NCBI RefSeq assembly: GCF_003233725.1
Contig: NZ_QKQV01000003.1
Location: 62,001 to 126,000, forward strand
Direction: 5' to 3'
DNA from: Mesonia sp. K7
Lineage (GTDB): Bacteria > Bacteroidota > Bacteroidia > Flavobacteriales > Flavobacteriaceae
DNA: 64,000 nucleotides
The position numbers were made by a program, and so were the translations under genes. The notes below the pieces were generated by a model, which saw only the letters and a program-made list of their open reading frames with translations, searched no databases and was not told where the DNA came from. Below are positions 25,988 to 33,243 of the stretch, in pieces (positions within the stretch are counted from its first letter, which is position 1; each line of letters opens with the position of its first letter).

Positions 25988-26385
25988 TATTTTAAACGAG
26001 AGGTAGCAATTGAATCTAGCCATTTACTGTTATAATCACATAAACACTTTTTGAAAACTTTTTTTCCTTGTGCAGATTCATGTGCTGTTGTTAGAGATTT
26101 TATTGAATCTTTTTTAATAGCTTTTGCAGTTAACTTTGCGAGACTATCTATGTATTTATAGTTCTGCATTCCTAATATAAAATCTGATCTATAGCTTTTA
26201 TCTTCTACCAATATCTTCATTATCTCATCAGATTTATTAAAACCATGTTTTAAACAATCTTGGAAATAGGTAAACTTAAAATGGTCTCGTAAAAAATTAT
26301 ACTCTGCTTTAGTGGTTCTTGTAGTAGTTTTACAATTATACATAAATAGTATAATTATGAATAACAAAAAGTTTCTTTTCATCAT
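25987..26385 (-). CDS. Tai4-like immunity lipoprotein
   Basis: 132 residues. Signal peptide MMKRNFLLFIIILFMYNC with Cys18, then a small all-helical domain: AEYNFLRDHFKFTYFQDCLKH, the middle KYIDSLAKLTAKAIKK and the C-terminal GKKVFKKCLCDYNSKWLDSI. The Cys-containing first helix, the second KxCLxxY-Sxx-LDS helix and the size match Tai4, the periplasmic inhibitor of Tae4 amidases. It begins three bases after the Tae4-domain stop and would be held in the periplasm by its lipid, where the amidase would strike. Family assignment is by eye. Its last base pairs run into the broken tip. Confidence 0.65.
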   Translation of the reverse strand: MMKRNFLLFIIILFMYNCKTTTRTTKAEYNFLRDHFKFTYFQDCLKHGFNKSDEIMKILVEDKSYRSDFILGMQNYKYIDSLAKLTAKAIKKDSIKSLTTAHESAQGKKVFKKCLCDYNSKWLDSIATSRLK

Positions 26386-26388
26386 TAT

Positions 26389-26865
26389 CTAATTTAACAC
26401 CCAAAAATCAATTTCTTGTGCAACATTAAAATAACATTTTGCAGCACATTTATTGCCGTCAAACATATCTGCATGACCACTTGCACCAAAATTAGCTTGT
26501 GGATCAGGTATCATGCTATAAATACCCTTTTTCCCGTTTAAAAGAGTGGGGAAGTTTTCTCCATCAGTTCCTCCATCAACAGAATTATATTTATAATGTT
26601 GTGGATTTGATGGTGAAATTCCAAAAGTTTTTTTCATCCACACATTTAAAGCCTTAGCGTTTAAAAAATAATATTTTCCATCAGCACCTTGAATTGTACC
26701 AGGATTTCCTGATGTACTTTGTATAAAGGGTATGTTAATTCCTGATTCATTTAAAGCAATAGAAACTTTTAATGCACAAGTATTATTTGTTTCAATTGGA
26801 TAATCTAACCTAGCTTGCGCTACATCACCACCAACATAACTATATACATTATCGGCTCCTGTCAT
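26389..26865 (-). CDS. Tae4-like peptidoglycan amidase domain (toxin tip)
   Basis: 158 residues from an internal ATG. The catalytic Cys30 sits in ETNNTCALKVSIALNESG and the His131 in FGASGHADMFDG, with a Cys pair near the end and IDFWVLN as the last strand; all are hallmarks of Tae4 (PF14113), an NlpC/P60-like enzyme that cleaves D-Glu-mDAP in peptidoglycan. There is no signal peptide of its own. The 21 codons before the ATG (QNLPSWNDFNDGYPRNEDGSF) stay open in the same frame up to the TAA of the core gene, so this is the C-terminal domain of one larger protein cut by that stop. Immunity gene follows directly. Confidence 0.72.
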   Translation of the reverse strand: MTGADNVYSYVGGDVAQARLDYPIETNNTCALKVSIALNESGINIPFIQSTSGNPGTIQGADGKYYFLNAKALNVWMKKTFGISPSNPQHYKYNSVDGGTDGENFPTLLNGKKGIYSMIPDPQANFGASGHADMFDGNKCAAKCYFNVAQEIDFWVLN

Positions 26866-26928
26866 AAACGAACCGTCTTCGTTTCTTGGGTAACCATCAT
26901 TGAAATCATTCCAACTAGGTAAATTTTG

Positions 26929-28131
26929 TTAAGGAAATGTTAAATTTGGATTTTCCCAATAATCCGCATCATAAAAAAAATCTTGACTTTCATCTTCTCT
27001 TGAAAACCAATTTTCATATTCACTAAAAGTTATCCCAGGATTTTCCGATATAAATTGCATGGCTTCTAGGGCGAAGGCTTGGGCTTCTGGTAAAACATCT
27101 CCATTTTCGTCTTTATTATCAGTAAGAAAGTTAATCACTTGCTGCATTGTTTCTCCTTCCATCTCAAAATTGATGTAATTATATAGAGGATGGTTGATAT
27201 TCATATCCAACAATGCTATCAATACAGAAATCCTAATATCTATATTTTCGCTAAATTGTTTGATAGCTGTTAACTCGTTAGATACAGCACTTGTTCCTAT
27301 TCCGCTTAGGGGTTGTCCATCGATAATTAATGTACCATCGGTTTGGCCATTATAGTTGCCATTACCACCTCCATTACTTGGTGGATCATTGCTGCCCGGA
27401 TCTCCATTACCTGGATTATTATTCCCAGAACCGTCACCAGGTTCTCCATCTGAAGGCTCTCCTCCGTCTTCACCGCTTCCTCCTCCGATACTCACGGTAT
27501 AACAACTTTCTACAAAATTTTGTGAAAAAGGGCCATTACATTTTGGCCCTCTTACATGAGGTTCCCCATTTGGGTTTCCTGAATAGGTATTAGAGCAGTA
27601 TTGCACAAGTGAAAAGCTGCAAATAGTAATTGTAATGCTATTAATAGCCTGTGTTTCTGGCTCATATCTCCATATCTCCTCGCGTTCGAGACTATACTTT
27701 GTAATGGTCCCTTCAAAGTTTTCGGGATCAATCACAAAATTTCCTTCTGGGGTATAATTCAACTCATCTGCCATATATTCATCAGAAGGGGTATAGCGCA
27801 TAATGTAACTGATGTAACCGTCTGTTGTTTCCATCAAAATCATGTTTTCTAAGTAGCCTGTTTCTTCAAAATGGGTATCAATCTCTAAAATATAATTGCT
27901 CACTCCATATTCATCCGTAATTTGTATGACTTCATCAGTAATCACGTTTTCTATCCCATAATAAGTTTCAACTGTTCTACCTAAAAAAATTGAAGAAGTG
28001 TTTTCTAAGTTTCCAAGGTTTGTCTTGATTTTATCGAAATCAGGAATTTCCTCCGATGTAATAATTTTGTATGAATGCTCTATGATAGCATCCTCTTTCT
28101 CTATTTCTATATCGGGTTCGCAACCCACCAT
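26929..28131 (-). CDS. Polymorphic-toxin-type lipoprotein core with Gly/Asp linker
   Basis: 400 residues from the ATG at 28131, but that start falls inside the lipobox (MVGC): the h-region KLLLCLIFVGMVGC is encoded just upstream in the same frame with no start codon. The true start is likely the ATG at 28199, out of frame at present because of the 7-bp repeat. Parts: acidic stretch after Cys (EPDIEIEKED), a beta-rich domain to about residue 200, a low-complexity Gly/Asp/Asn/Pro linker (about 213-265), and a helical pre-toxin domain ending in NPNLTFP before the TAA. The order lipoprotein, linker, pre-toxin, enzyme is that of flavobacterial polymorphic toxins. No exact family name known. Confidence 0.65.
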   Translation of the reverse strand: MVGCEPDIEIEKEDAIIEHSYKIITSEEIPDFDKIKTNLGNLENTSSIFLGRTVETYYGIENVITDEVIQITDEYGVSNYILEIDTHFEETGYLENMILMETTDGYISYIMRYTPSDEYMADELNYTPEGNFVIDPENFEGTITKYSLEREEIWRYEPETQAINSITITICSFSLVQYCSNTYSGNPNGEPHVRGPKCNGPFSQNFVESCYTVSIGGGSGEDGGEPSDGEPGDGSGNNNPGNGDPGSNDPPSNGGGNGNYNGQTDGTLIIDGQPLSGIGTSAVSNELTAIKQFSENIDIRISVLIALLDMNINHPLYNYINFEMEGETMQQVINFLTDNKDENGDVLPEAQAFALEAMQFISENPGITFSEYENWFSREDESQDFFYDADYWENPNLTFP

Positions 28132-28162
28132 TCCAACAAAAATTAAACAAAGTAGTAGCTTA

Positions 28163-28190
28163 AGCGTGTAGCGTGTAGCGTGTAGCGTGT
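28163..28190. repeat. Four tandem copies of a 7-bp unit (AGCGTGT) at the start of the toxin gene
   Basis: Perfect copies at 28163-28169, 28170-28176, 28177-28183 and 28184-28190. They lie 6 bases after the ATG (28197-28199, minus) and before the hydrophobic signal-peptide core. Each unit gained or lost shifts the frame by one base. Confidence 0.95.
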
Positions 28191-28470
28191 AAATTTCATA
28201 ATTAGCGATAAAGTATGTTAATGTTTTGCTAATAAATAAAATTTTATCGTCAAAAGCAAGTTTTAGGCAGTTAGATTATTGTTAAGTAATGGTTTAGCTT
28301 TAAAAGTATTGCTAAGAACATCTTTCTGAGCCAACTCTTTTTTTTAATCCTACCTCTCAATTTCCTGTAGCCAAAACAAAGTAAGCCATCTCTACTAGAA
28401 AACCTATGTAAAAGCCCTGAACACTTCTATTTCCAAGGTATTTATCCTTATACCAAGCCTATAGCTAACC

Positions 28471-28503
28471 CGATACTAACTCGATACTCCTTCGATGCTA
28501 GCT
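28471..28503. repeat. Three degenerate 11-bp tandem repeats
   Basis: CGATACTAACT, CGATACTCCTT and CGATGCTAGCT follow each other directly. The third copy overlaps the left arm of the 9-bp inverted repeat at 28491-28548. Confidence 0.7.
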
Positions 28504-28548
28504 CGTACAAAGTCCCCATTTACGGGGGAACTACGGGTCAGCATCGAA
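28491..28548. repeat. Nested hairpin in the GC-rich patch
   Basis: Outer arms TTCGATGCT (28491-28499) and AGCATCGAA (28540-28548). Between them a second stem forms from AGTCCCC (28511-28517) with GGGG-A-ACT (28525-28532). This looks like a folded RNA or a single-strand recombination site, but no family is recognised. Confidence 0.5.
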
Positions 28549-28774
28549 CCAGCAGCGGTCCAGCTATACTTGAACCCTACTCTTGATAGGGCGTTACTAG
28601 GGAGCTGTTGGGAAGGAACATGGGGGAATCTTAGCGAATGTATCACATAGGTGAAACCATTCAGTAGGCATCAAAAACCAAAATTTATTTTATCGCTTAA
28701 CTTTATAAAAAAGATAAAATCACTATTACAAGAAAAGTGGAAGAAAGTATGCTGCAAATAAGCATTGGAATTAG

Positions 28775-28820
28775 AAAACCGCTTTACAAAATCCTTATAA
28801 AAGAATAGTAAAGCGGTTTT
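28775..28820. repeat. 13-bp perfect inverted repeat
   Basis: AAAACCGCTTTAC at 28775-28787 and GTAAAGCGGTTTT at 28808-28820, loop of 20 bases. It resembles a long terminator stem, but no gene ends nearby on either strand. It could end a small RNA. Confidence 0.6.
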
Positions 28821-28966
28821 CAACTAAATAACCAACCAAAAAATCTATTACAATAACGGAGTATTTTCAGAATTAATTGTACAACAAAAATTATAATTTT
28901 GTTAAAATTTATAACTTCCTAAATTTCAGAAGAGTTACAAACCTAAAAAAGTCCATTTTTTTTGAA

Positions 28967-28974
28967 TATTTTTG
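28967..28974 (+). promoter_or_regulatory. Putative -7 element of gpsA
   Basis: TATTTTTG followed by TAGTG and ATG at 28980. The arrangement is almost the same as at 2658-2671 and argues against the in-frame TTG at 28962. Confidence 0.55.
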
Positions 28975-28979
28975 TAGTG

Positions 28980-29984
28980 ATGAAACAACAAACAAAAATT
29001 GCCGTTTTTGGCGGCGGAAGTTGGGCAACAGCCATTACCAAAATGCTGTGCGAAAACACCGAAAAAGTGATTTGGTACATGCGAAATACCGATGCGATTG
29101 CCCATATACAAAAAGAAGAACACAACCCCAATTACCTAAGTTCGGTAGAGTTTGACGTAACGCAACTACAACTCACCAATAATATCAACGAAGCGGTAGA
29201 ACAAGCAGATGTACTTATTTTTGCCATCCCTTCGGCATTTTTGAGCAGCGAATTGGAGAAACTTAGCGTCTCGCTCAAAGACAAGTTGGTTTTTAGTGCC
29301 ATTAAGGGTATTGTCCCAGAAACCAGCCTCATTGTCGGCGAACATTTTCACGATGTGTACGAAATCCCATTTAAAAATATTGGCGTAATTACCGGTCCTT
29401 GTCACGCCGAAGAAGTCGCACTCGAACGGCTTTCTTACCTCACGATCGCTTGCGCGGATAAAGACAACGCAAAACTTTTAGCCACACATCTTGACAGCGA
29501 ATACATCAACTGTAAAATTTCAGAAGACATTATCGGTACCGAATATGCGGCAATGCTTAAAAATATTTACGCCATTGCTGCCGGAATTGCCCATGGCTTG
29601 GGTTATGGTGACAATTTTCAAAGCGTATTGATGAGTAACGCTATTCGCGAAATGAAGCGCTATATCAAACGTATTTACAAGATGAAACGCAACATCAACG
29701 ACTCCGCTTATTTGGGTGATTTGTTGGTGACCGGTTATTCGGTTTTTAGCCGTAATCGTATGTTCGGAAATATGATTGGGAAAGGTTATACCGTAAAAAG
29801 TGCCCAAATGGAAATGAGTATGATTGCCGAAGGTTATTATGCTGCCAAAAGTGCCTACGAAATCAACCAAAGTAAAGGGAAGAAAAAAGCGAAAACGCCT
29901 ATTATCAATGCCGTTTATGAAATTCTATACGAAAAGAAAAACCCTAAAAAAGTCTTTAAAAAACTAACCGAAAAACTCAACTAA
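28980..29984 (+). CDS. gpsA: NAD(P)H-dependent glycerol-3-phosphate dehydrogenase
   Basis: 334 residues from the ATG at 28980. Reduces DHAP to sn-glycerol 3-phosphate for phospholipid synthesis. Seen: Rossmann GGGSWATAITKMLCEN, FAIPSAFLSSEL, the KGI region FSAIKGIVPETSLI, GPCHAEEVALERLSY, and the catalytic-lysine region MLKNIYAIAAGIAHGLGYGDN. The start is chosen from the -7 element and from the family's usual short N-terminus. The EamA transporter follows after three bases. Confidence 0.96.
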   Translation: MKQQTKIAVFGGGSWATAITKMLCENTEKVIWYMRNTDAIAHIQKEEHNPNYLSSVEFDVTQLQLTNNINEAVEQADVLIFAIPSAFLSSELEKLSVSLKDKLVFSAIKGIVPETSLIVGEHFHDVYEIPFKNIGVITGPCHAEEVALERLSYLTIACADKDNAKLLATHLDSEYINCKISEDIIGTEYAAMLKNIYAIAAGIAHGLGYGDNFQSVLMSNAIREMKRYIKRIYKMKRNINDSAYLGDLLVTGYSVFSRNRMFGNMIGKGYTVKSAQMEMSMIAEGYYAAKSAYEINQSKGKKKAKTPIINAVYEILYEKKNPKKVFKKLTEKLN

Positions 29985-29987
29985 CAC

Positions 29988-30878
29988 TTGAAAAACCAAA
30001 CCTTAAAAGGTATCATTTTGGTGGTTTTGGGAGCTGCCAGTTATGGCGTATTGACTACTTTCGTGAAATTGGCTTACCAAGATGGTTTTACTCCTTTTGA
30101 AGTCACTTTTGCACAGATGTTGCTCGGTTTGGTCACGCTATTTATCATCAATATTTTTTACAACCAAAAGAAGAAAAAGAAGCGACAAGTTTATGCGGGC
30201 AAAAATATTGTAAAACTTATTTTGTCTGGGACTTCATTGGGTTTAACCAGCATTTTTTATTACCTATCGGTACAATACATTTCGGTCTCCGCCGGAATTG
30301 TTTTGCTCATGCAAAGCGTTTGGATGGGAGTTCTTATCGAAAGTATACTGCTTAAAAAATTCCCCGAAAGTGTAAAAATTATTGCTGTAATTCTCATTTT
30401 GTTAGGAACAGTTCTAGCAAACAACGTCTTGACAGAAAATGTTGCTTTAGATATTTTGGGCGTTGTCTATGGTCTTATCGCAGCACTTTCGTATGCGATT
30501 ACGATTTATGCTTCGAGCCAAATTGCAACCGAAATGCCATCGATCACACGTAGCAAATATATGCTCATCGGCGGATTTTTAATCGTAGCAATAGTCACTT
30601 TACCGTCGTTAGTCAAGTCGTTTGATTTGGGAGTTTTTTTATTATGGGGACCCATTTTAGCCTTTTTCGGCACCATTTTACCACCACTTCTTTTTACGGC
30701 GGGAATGCCAAAAATAAATGTTGGTTTGGGTGCAATTCTCTCTGCCATCGAATTGCCTGTTGCTGTTATCATGGCTTATTTTTTACTACAGGAAAAAGTA
30801 AGTCTTATACAATGGCTTGGAATTTTGATGATTCTTTTTTCGATTGTGTTGATGAATCTGAGAAAAGTAAAGTCTTAG
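29988..30878 (+). CDS. EamA-family (DMT superfamily) transporter
   Basis: 296 residues, about ten membrane segments in two EamA halves (first at about 6-140, second at about 150-290; for example GIILVVLGAASYGVLTTFVK and GVVYGLIAALSYAITIYAS). The start codon is TTG at 29988: there is no in-frame ATG before residue 44, and later starts would remove the first helices. It starts three bases after gpsA and is probably co-transcribed. The substrate is unknown. It ends two bases from the convergent gene at 30881. Confidence 0.88.
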   Translation: MKNQTLKGIILVVLGAASYGVLTTFVKLAYQDGFTPFEVTFAQMLLGLVTLFIINIFYNQKKKKKRQVYAGKNIVKLILSGTSLGLTSIFYYLSVQYISVSAGIVLLMQSVWMGVLIESILLKKFPESVKIIAVILILLGTVLANNVLTENVALDILGVVYGLIAALSYAITIYASSQIATEMPSITRSKYMLIGGFLIVAIVTLPSLVKSFDLGVFLLWGPILAFFGTILPPLLFTAGMPKINVGLGAILSAIELPVAVIMAYFLLQEKVSLIQWLGILMILFSIVLMNLRKVKS

Positions 30879-30880
30879 TT

Positions 30881-31276
30881 TTATTCTGCCAAGATACCTT
30901 GCTCTCCTATCAAGGGAATTTTTTGGGTGCTACTTTCTTTAATCGTTCCCGCTTTGAAGATAAAATCTTTATGATACATTTTACTTCCGTGAAAGTAACT
31001 CACCGAGAACTGATTGTTGATGTTGATTAAATCATCGGTTAACATCTCAATTTTTGAAAAGGATTTGGCAGGCAAAACATCAATTTTATGGCGTATGGTT
31101 GATGATTTTTTGTCGTTCTTACTGCCTGTAGAAACAATAAGCACGGTTTCTATAGGTTCGTTATTATCATTGATTACGTAAGCATTCCATTCGTCTTCTT
31201 TAAAAGCAACATTGTAGGTATAAATTGCGGCGACAAAAACGCCTTTTACTTCTGGAATATCAATATCTTTTCGCAT
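30881..31276 (-). CDS. Conserved small protein downstream of pheS, unknown
   Basis: 131 residues, soluble, with no signal peptide or membrane segment. Motifs seen are VKGVFVAAIYTYN, EWNAYVINDN, ETVLIVSTGS and KIDVLPAKSFSKIEMLTDDL. It begins directly after the pheS stop (no gap), so it is translated from the pheS message. Similar proteins seem to sit after pheS in related Flavobacteria; they are not part of the synthetase. Function unknown. Confidence 0.75.
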   Translation of the reverse strand: MRKDIDIPEVKGVFVAAIYTYNVAFKEDEWNAYVINDNNEPIETVLIVSTGSKNDKKSSTIRHKIDVLPAKSFSKIEMLTDDLININNQFSVSYFHGSKMYHKDFIFKAGTIKESSTQKIPLIGEQGILAE

Positions 31277-32299
31277 CTAAATCACCGATTTAAACTGATT
31301 TAAAAACCTTAAATCATTTTCATAAAACATTCTGATATCACTTATTTGATACAACAACATGGCAATACGTTCGATTCCCATCCCAAAAGCAAAACCCGAA
31401 TAATCTTCAGGGTTGATGTTACAGTTTTTTAAGACATTTGGGTCTACCATTCCGCAGCCCATAATTTCTAACCATCCTGTTCCTTTGGTAATTCTATAAT
31501 CGGTTTCGGTTTTGAGTCCCCAATAAATATCTACTTCAGCACTTGGCTCGGTAAACGGAAAATAAGAAGGTCTCAGTCTGATTTTAGACTTTCCGAAGAG
31601 TTGTTGCGTAAAATATTGCAAGGTTTGTTTTAAATCGGCAAAACTTACGTCTTTATCGATATACAAGCCTTCCACTTGATGGAAAATACAATGTGAACGT
31701 GCAGAAATGGCTTCATTTCTGAAAACACGGCCTGGAGAGATGGTACGAATTGGCGGTTTGTTTTCTTCCATATAACGTACTTGTACACTCGACGTATGCG
31801 TACGCAACAAAATATCTTCAGGATTGGTTTGGATAAAAAACGTGTCTTGCATATCTCGCGCCGGATGATATTCGGGCAAGTTCAAAGCTGTAAAGTTGTG
31901 CCAGTCGTCCTCGATTTCTGGACCTTCGGAAACGTTAAACCCAATGTTTGAAAAAATATCGATGATCTGATTTTTAACCATCGAAATTGGGTGTCTTGAA
32001 CCTAAATTAATCTCTTCGCCTGGACGTGACAAATCACCATAAACTCCTTTTTCTTCTTGCTTATCCGATAAGGCATTTTTTAAAGCCTCTACTTTATTTT
32101 GTGCCGCAGTTTTGAGTTCGTTGATGGTTTGTCCAAACTCTTTTTTCTGTTCGTTGGGTACATTTTTAAATTCCGCAAAAAACGCATTTAGAATTCCCTT
32201 TTTACCAAGGTATTCTATCCTGAATTTTTCTACCTCTTCGGCAACATCGGTCTGGAAGTTTTCTACGTCTGCAATATGAGCTTTTATCTTGTCGATCAT
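31277..32299 (-). CDS. pheS: Phenylalanyl-tRNA synthetase alpha subunit
   Basis: 340 residues. Class II synthetase catalytic subunit; the beta subunit gene (pheT) is not in the window. Seen: the N-terminal coiled-coil arm, [40 protein letters not shown] with [11 protein letters not shown], motif 2 [36 protein letters not shown], and motif 3 [20 protein letters not shown]. Transcription may start inside the terminator of the upstream lipocalin-like gene. Confidence 0.96.
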   Translation of the reverse strand: MIDKIKAHIADVENFQTDVAEEVEKFRIEYLGKKGILNAFFAEFKNVPNEQKKEFGQTINELKTAAQNKVEALKNALSDKQEEKGVYGDLSRPGEEINLGSRHPISMVKNQIIDIFSNIGFNVSEGPEIEDDWHNFTALNLPEYHPARDMQDTFFIQTNPEDILLRTHTSSVQVRYMEENKPPIRTISPGRVFRNEAISARSHCIFHQVEGLYIDKDVSFADLKQTLQYFTQQLFGKSKIRLRPSYFPFTEPSAEVDIYWGLKTETDYRITKGTGWLEIMGCGMVDPNVLKNCNINPEDYSGFAFGMGIERIAMLLYQISDIRMFYENDLRFLNQFKSVI

Positions 32300-32312
32300 T
32301 GGGCTAAAAACA

Positions 32313-32348
32313 TTAAAGGTGCAAATTTAAGAAAATTTGCACCTTTAA
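32313..32348 (-). terminator. Terminator of the lipocalin-like gene, overlapping the pheS promoter
   Basis: A 16-bp perfect stem: TTAAAGGTGCAAATTT (32313-32328) and AAATTTGCACCTTTAA (32333-32348), loop AAGA. A T-rich stretch follows on the minus strand. Confidence 0.8.
32322..32329 (-). promoter_or_regulatory. Putative -7 element of pheS within the terminator stem
   Basis: TAAATTTG on the minus strand, full match to TAnnTTTG. The ATG of pheS at 32299 is about 22 bases downstream. The element spans the loop and the start of the second arm of the hairpin. Confidence 0.45.
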
Positions 32349-32369
32349 AAACCATTTTATAAGCTTATC

Positions 32370-32768
32370 TTATTGCTTTGCAAAAGTTGAAGAAAAACCA
32401 TCTTCTTCAATGGTAAACTTATTGTTGTTGTTTGAAAAAATAACTTCTGTAGTAGTAGTTTCTCCTGCAAAAGTTGTTTGATAAGTTGTTCCTTGTGTCA
32501 ACTCCCAAGTTCCTTCTGAAATTGTATCTACTTCACATTCATCATTTTCATTCAACATGTAATCCGTAGCAATAACCTCTCCGTTACTTTTAAATTGAAC
32601 TGTAGTTTCTCCTTCACATTCTTCTAGAGGGAATTCTTGCCCTTCAAAAGAAATGCTTTCAAGCTCCCAAGTTCCAATGATTGGATCTTGACCTCCATCA
32701 TCATCATTGCTACAGCTTACTAACGAAATGGATAAAATTAAACTCGCTAATACTAATAATTTTTTCAT
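32370..32768 (-). CDS. Lipocalin-like surface lipoprotein
   Basis: 132 residues from the ATG at 32768 (MKKLLVLASLILSISLVSC). An ATG 11 codons upstream would put a charged tail in front of the signal and is less likely. The acidic SNDDDGG after Cys19 is a flavobacterial lipoprotein export signal. The mature part is a Lipocalin_4-like barrel: IIGTWELESISFEGQEF, then VQFKSNGEVIATDY, SEGTWELT, TTTEVIFSNNNNKFTI. Ligand unknown. It ends at the strong terminator. Confidence 0.83.
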   Translation of the reverse strand: MKKLLVLASLILSISLVSCSNDDDGGQDPIIGTWELESISFEGQEFPLEECEGETTVQFKSNGEVIATDYMLNENDECEVDTISEGTWELTQGTTYQTTFAGETTTTEVIFSNNNNKFTIEEDGFSSTFAKQ

Positions 32769-32836
32769 TTTAAATAATTTTAGGTTTTTATATAGATGCA
32801 ATAATGAAAAAAGGTTGCGCGTGTTTTTAGGTTTTT

Positions 32837-33193
32837 TTATTTAATGTAATTTTTCTCCAAAAAATAAGCCACCAACGCTTCTTTCATCATAATACTTTGT
32901 TCGCCAGCTTTGAGGTTAGGAAGTTTTTCTAAACTTTTATAATGCGGCCAACCATCGTCATCTACATAATCAAACTCATAATAACCGTAAGGTTCTAACA
33001 GTTTGCAAATCGCAATATGCATCAAATCCAGCTTGTGGTCTTTTTTAAAGCGTCGATGCAATTGTCCCAATTCTTGAACACCAACCAAATAAATAATCGC
33101 GTCTAAGTCTAAAGTTTCGCCGTCGGCAAACTGTTTCGAAAGTTTTTGTTGTAGGGTTTCCCAGCGTGTTTTAAGTTCTTCGTCTCTTACCAT
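32837..33193 (-). CDS. Conserved Bacteroidota protein, unknown function
   Basis: 118 residues from the ATG at 33193 (MVRDEELKTRWETLQQKL). The -7 element TATCTTTG ends four bases upstream, so a TTG/ATG start further up (MYLCTM) would lie before the transcription start. The protein is soluble, with DLDAIIYLVGVQELGQLHRR, FKKDHKLDLMHIAICKLLEP and a Tyr/Asp-rich stretch YGYYEFDYVDDDGWPHY. It is divergent from cvpA, 50 bases between the two ATGs. No function known. Confidence 0.75.
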   Translation of the reverse strand: MVRDEELKTRWETLQQKLSKQFADGETLDLDAIIYLVGVQELGQLHRRFKKDHKLDLMHIAICKLLEPYGYYEFDYVDDDGWPHYKSLEKLPNLKAGEQSIMMKEALVAYFLEKNYIK

Positions 33194-33197
33194 AGTG

Positions 33198-33205
33198 CAA
33201 AGATA
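33198..33205 (-). promoter_or_regulatory. Putative -7 element of the gene at 33193
   Basis: TATCTTTG, then CACT, then ATG on the minus strand. Predicts a leaderless transcript. Confidence 0.6.
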
Positions 33206-33231
33206 CATAAGTGATGAATTTATTTTTGTTC

Positions 33232-33239
33232 TATATTTG
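33232..33239 (+). promoter_or_regulatory. Putative -7 element of cvpA
   Basis: TATATTTG, then AAAT, then ATG at 33244. With the element at 33198-33205 it forms a compact divergent pair. Confidence 0.6.
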
Positions 33240-33243
33240 AAAT

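Larger units (their letters stand above)
26389..28199 (-). other. Composite toxin gene: signal peptide, core and Tae4 domain, interrupted twice
   Basis: If one repeat unit is added (or two removed) at 28163-28190 and the TAA at 26929-26931 is read as CAA, a single reading frame runs from the ATG at 28199 to 26389, giving a lipoprotein of about 600 residues with a Tae4 amidase at its C-terminus. As sequenced, it needs both a frame change and a stop readthrough. It may be phase-off, decayed, or both. Confidence 0.55.
28200..28966. other. Non-coding region between the toxin island and gpsA
   Basis: About 770 bases with no credible gene on either strand (frequent stops in all frames). The part from about 28440 to 28640 is clearly richer in GC than the surroundings and has several short repeats and hairpins; the rest is ordinary AT-rich sequence. 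A 13-bp inverted repeat sits at 28775-28820. No tRNA or transposase remnant was recognised. Confidence 0.6.

Noticed and set aside
28163-28190. CRISPR-like repeat
   Set aside because: The unit is only 7 bases, directly tandem without spacers. It is a simple-sequence tract.
25160-28199. Type VI secretion locus
   Set aside because: Only the effector and immunity families resemble T6SS cargo. No sheath, Hcp, VgrG or membrane-complex genes are present in the window.
28200-28966. tRNA or rRNA gene in the GC-rich intergenic patch
   Set aside because: No cloverleaf with a T-loop or acceptor stem could be drawn, and the sequence does not resemble conserved rRNA segments.
28962-28979. TTG start six codons upstream of gpsA
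   Set aside because: It lies upstream of or inside the predicted -7 element, and gpsA proteins start close to the Rossmann strand.
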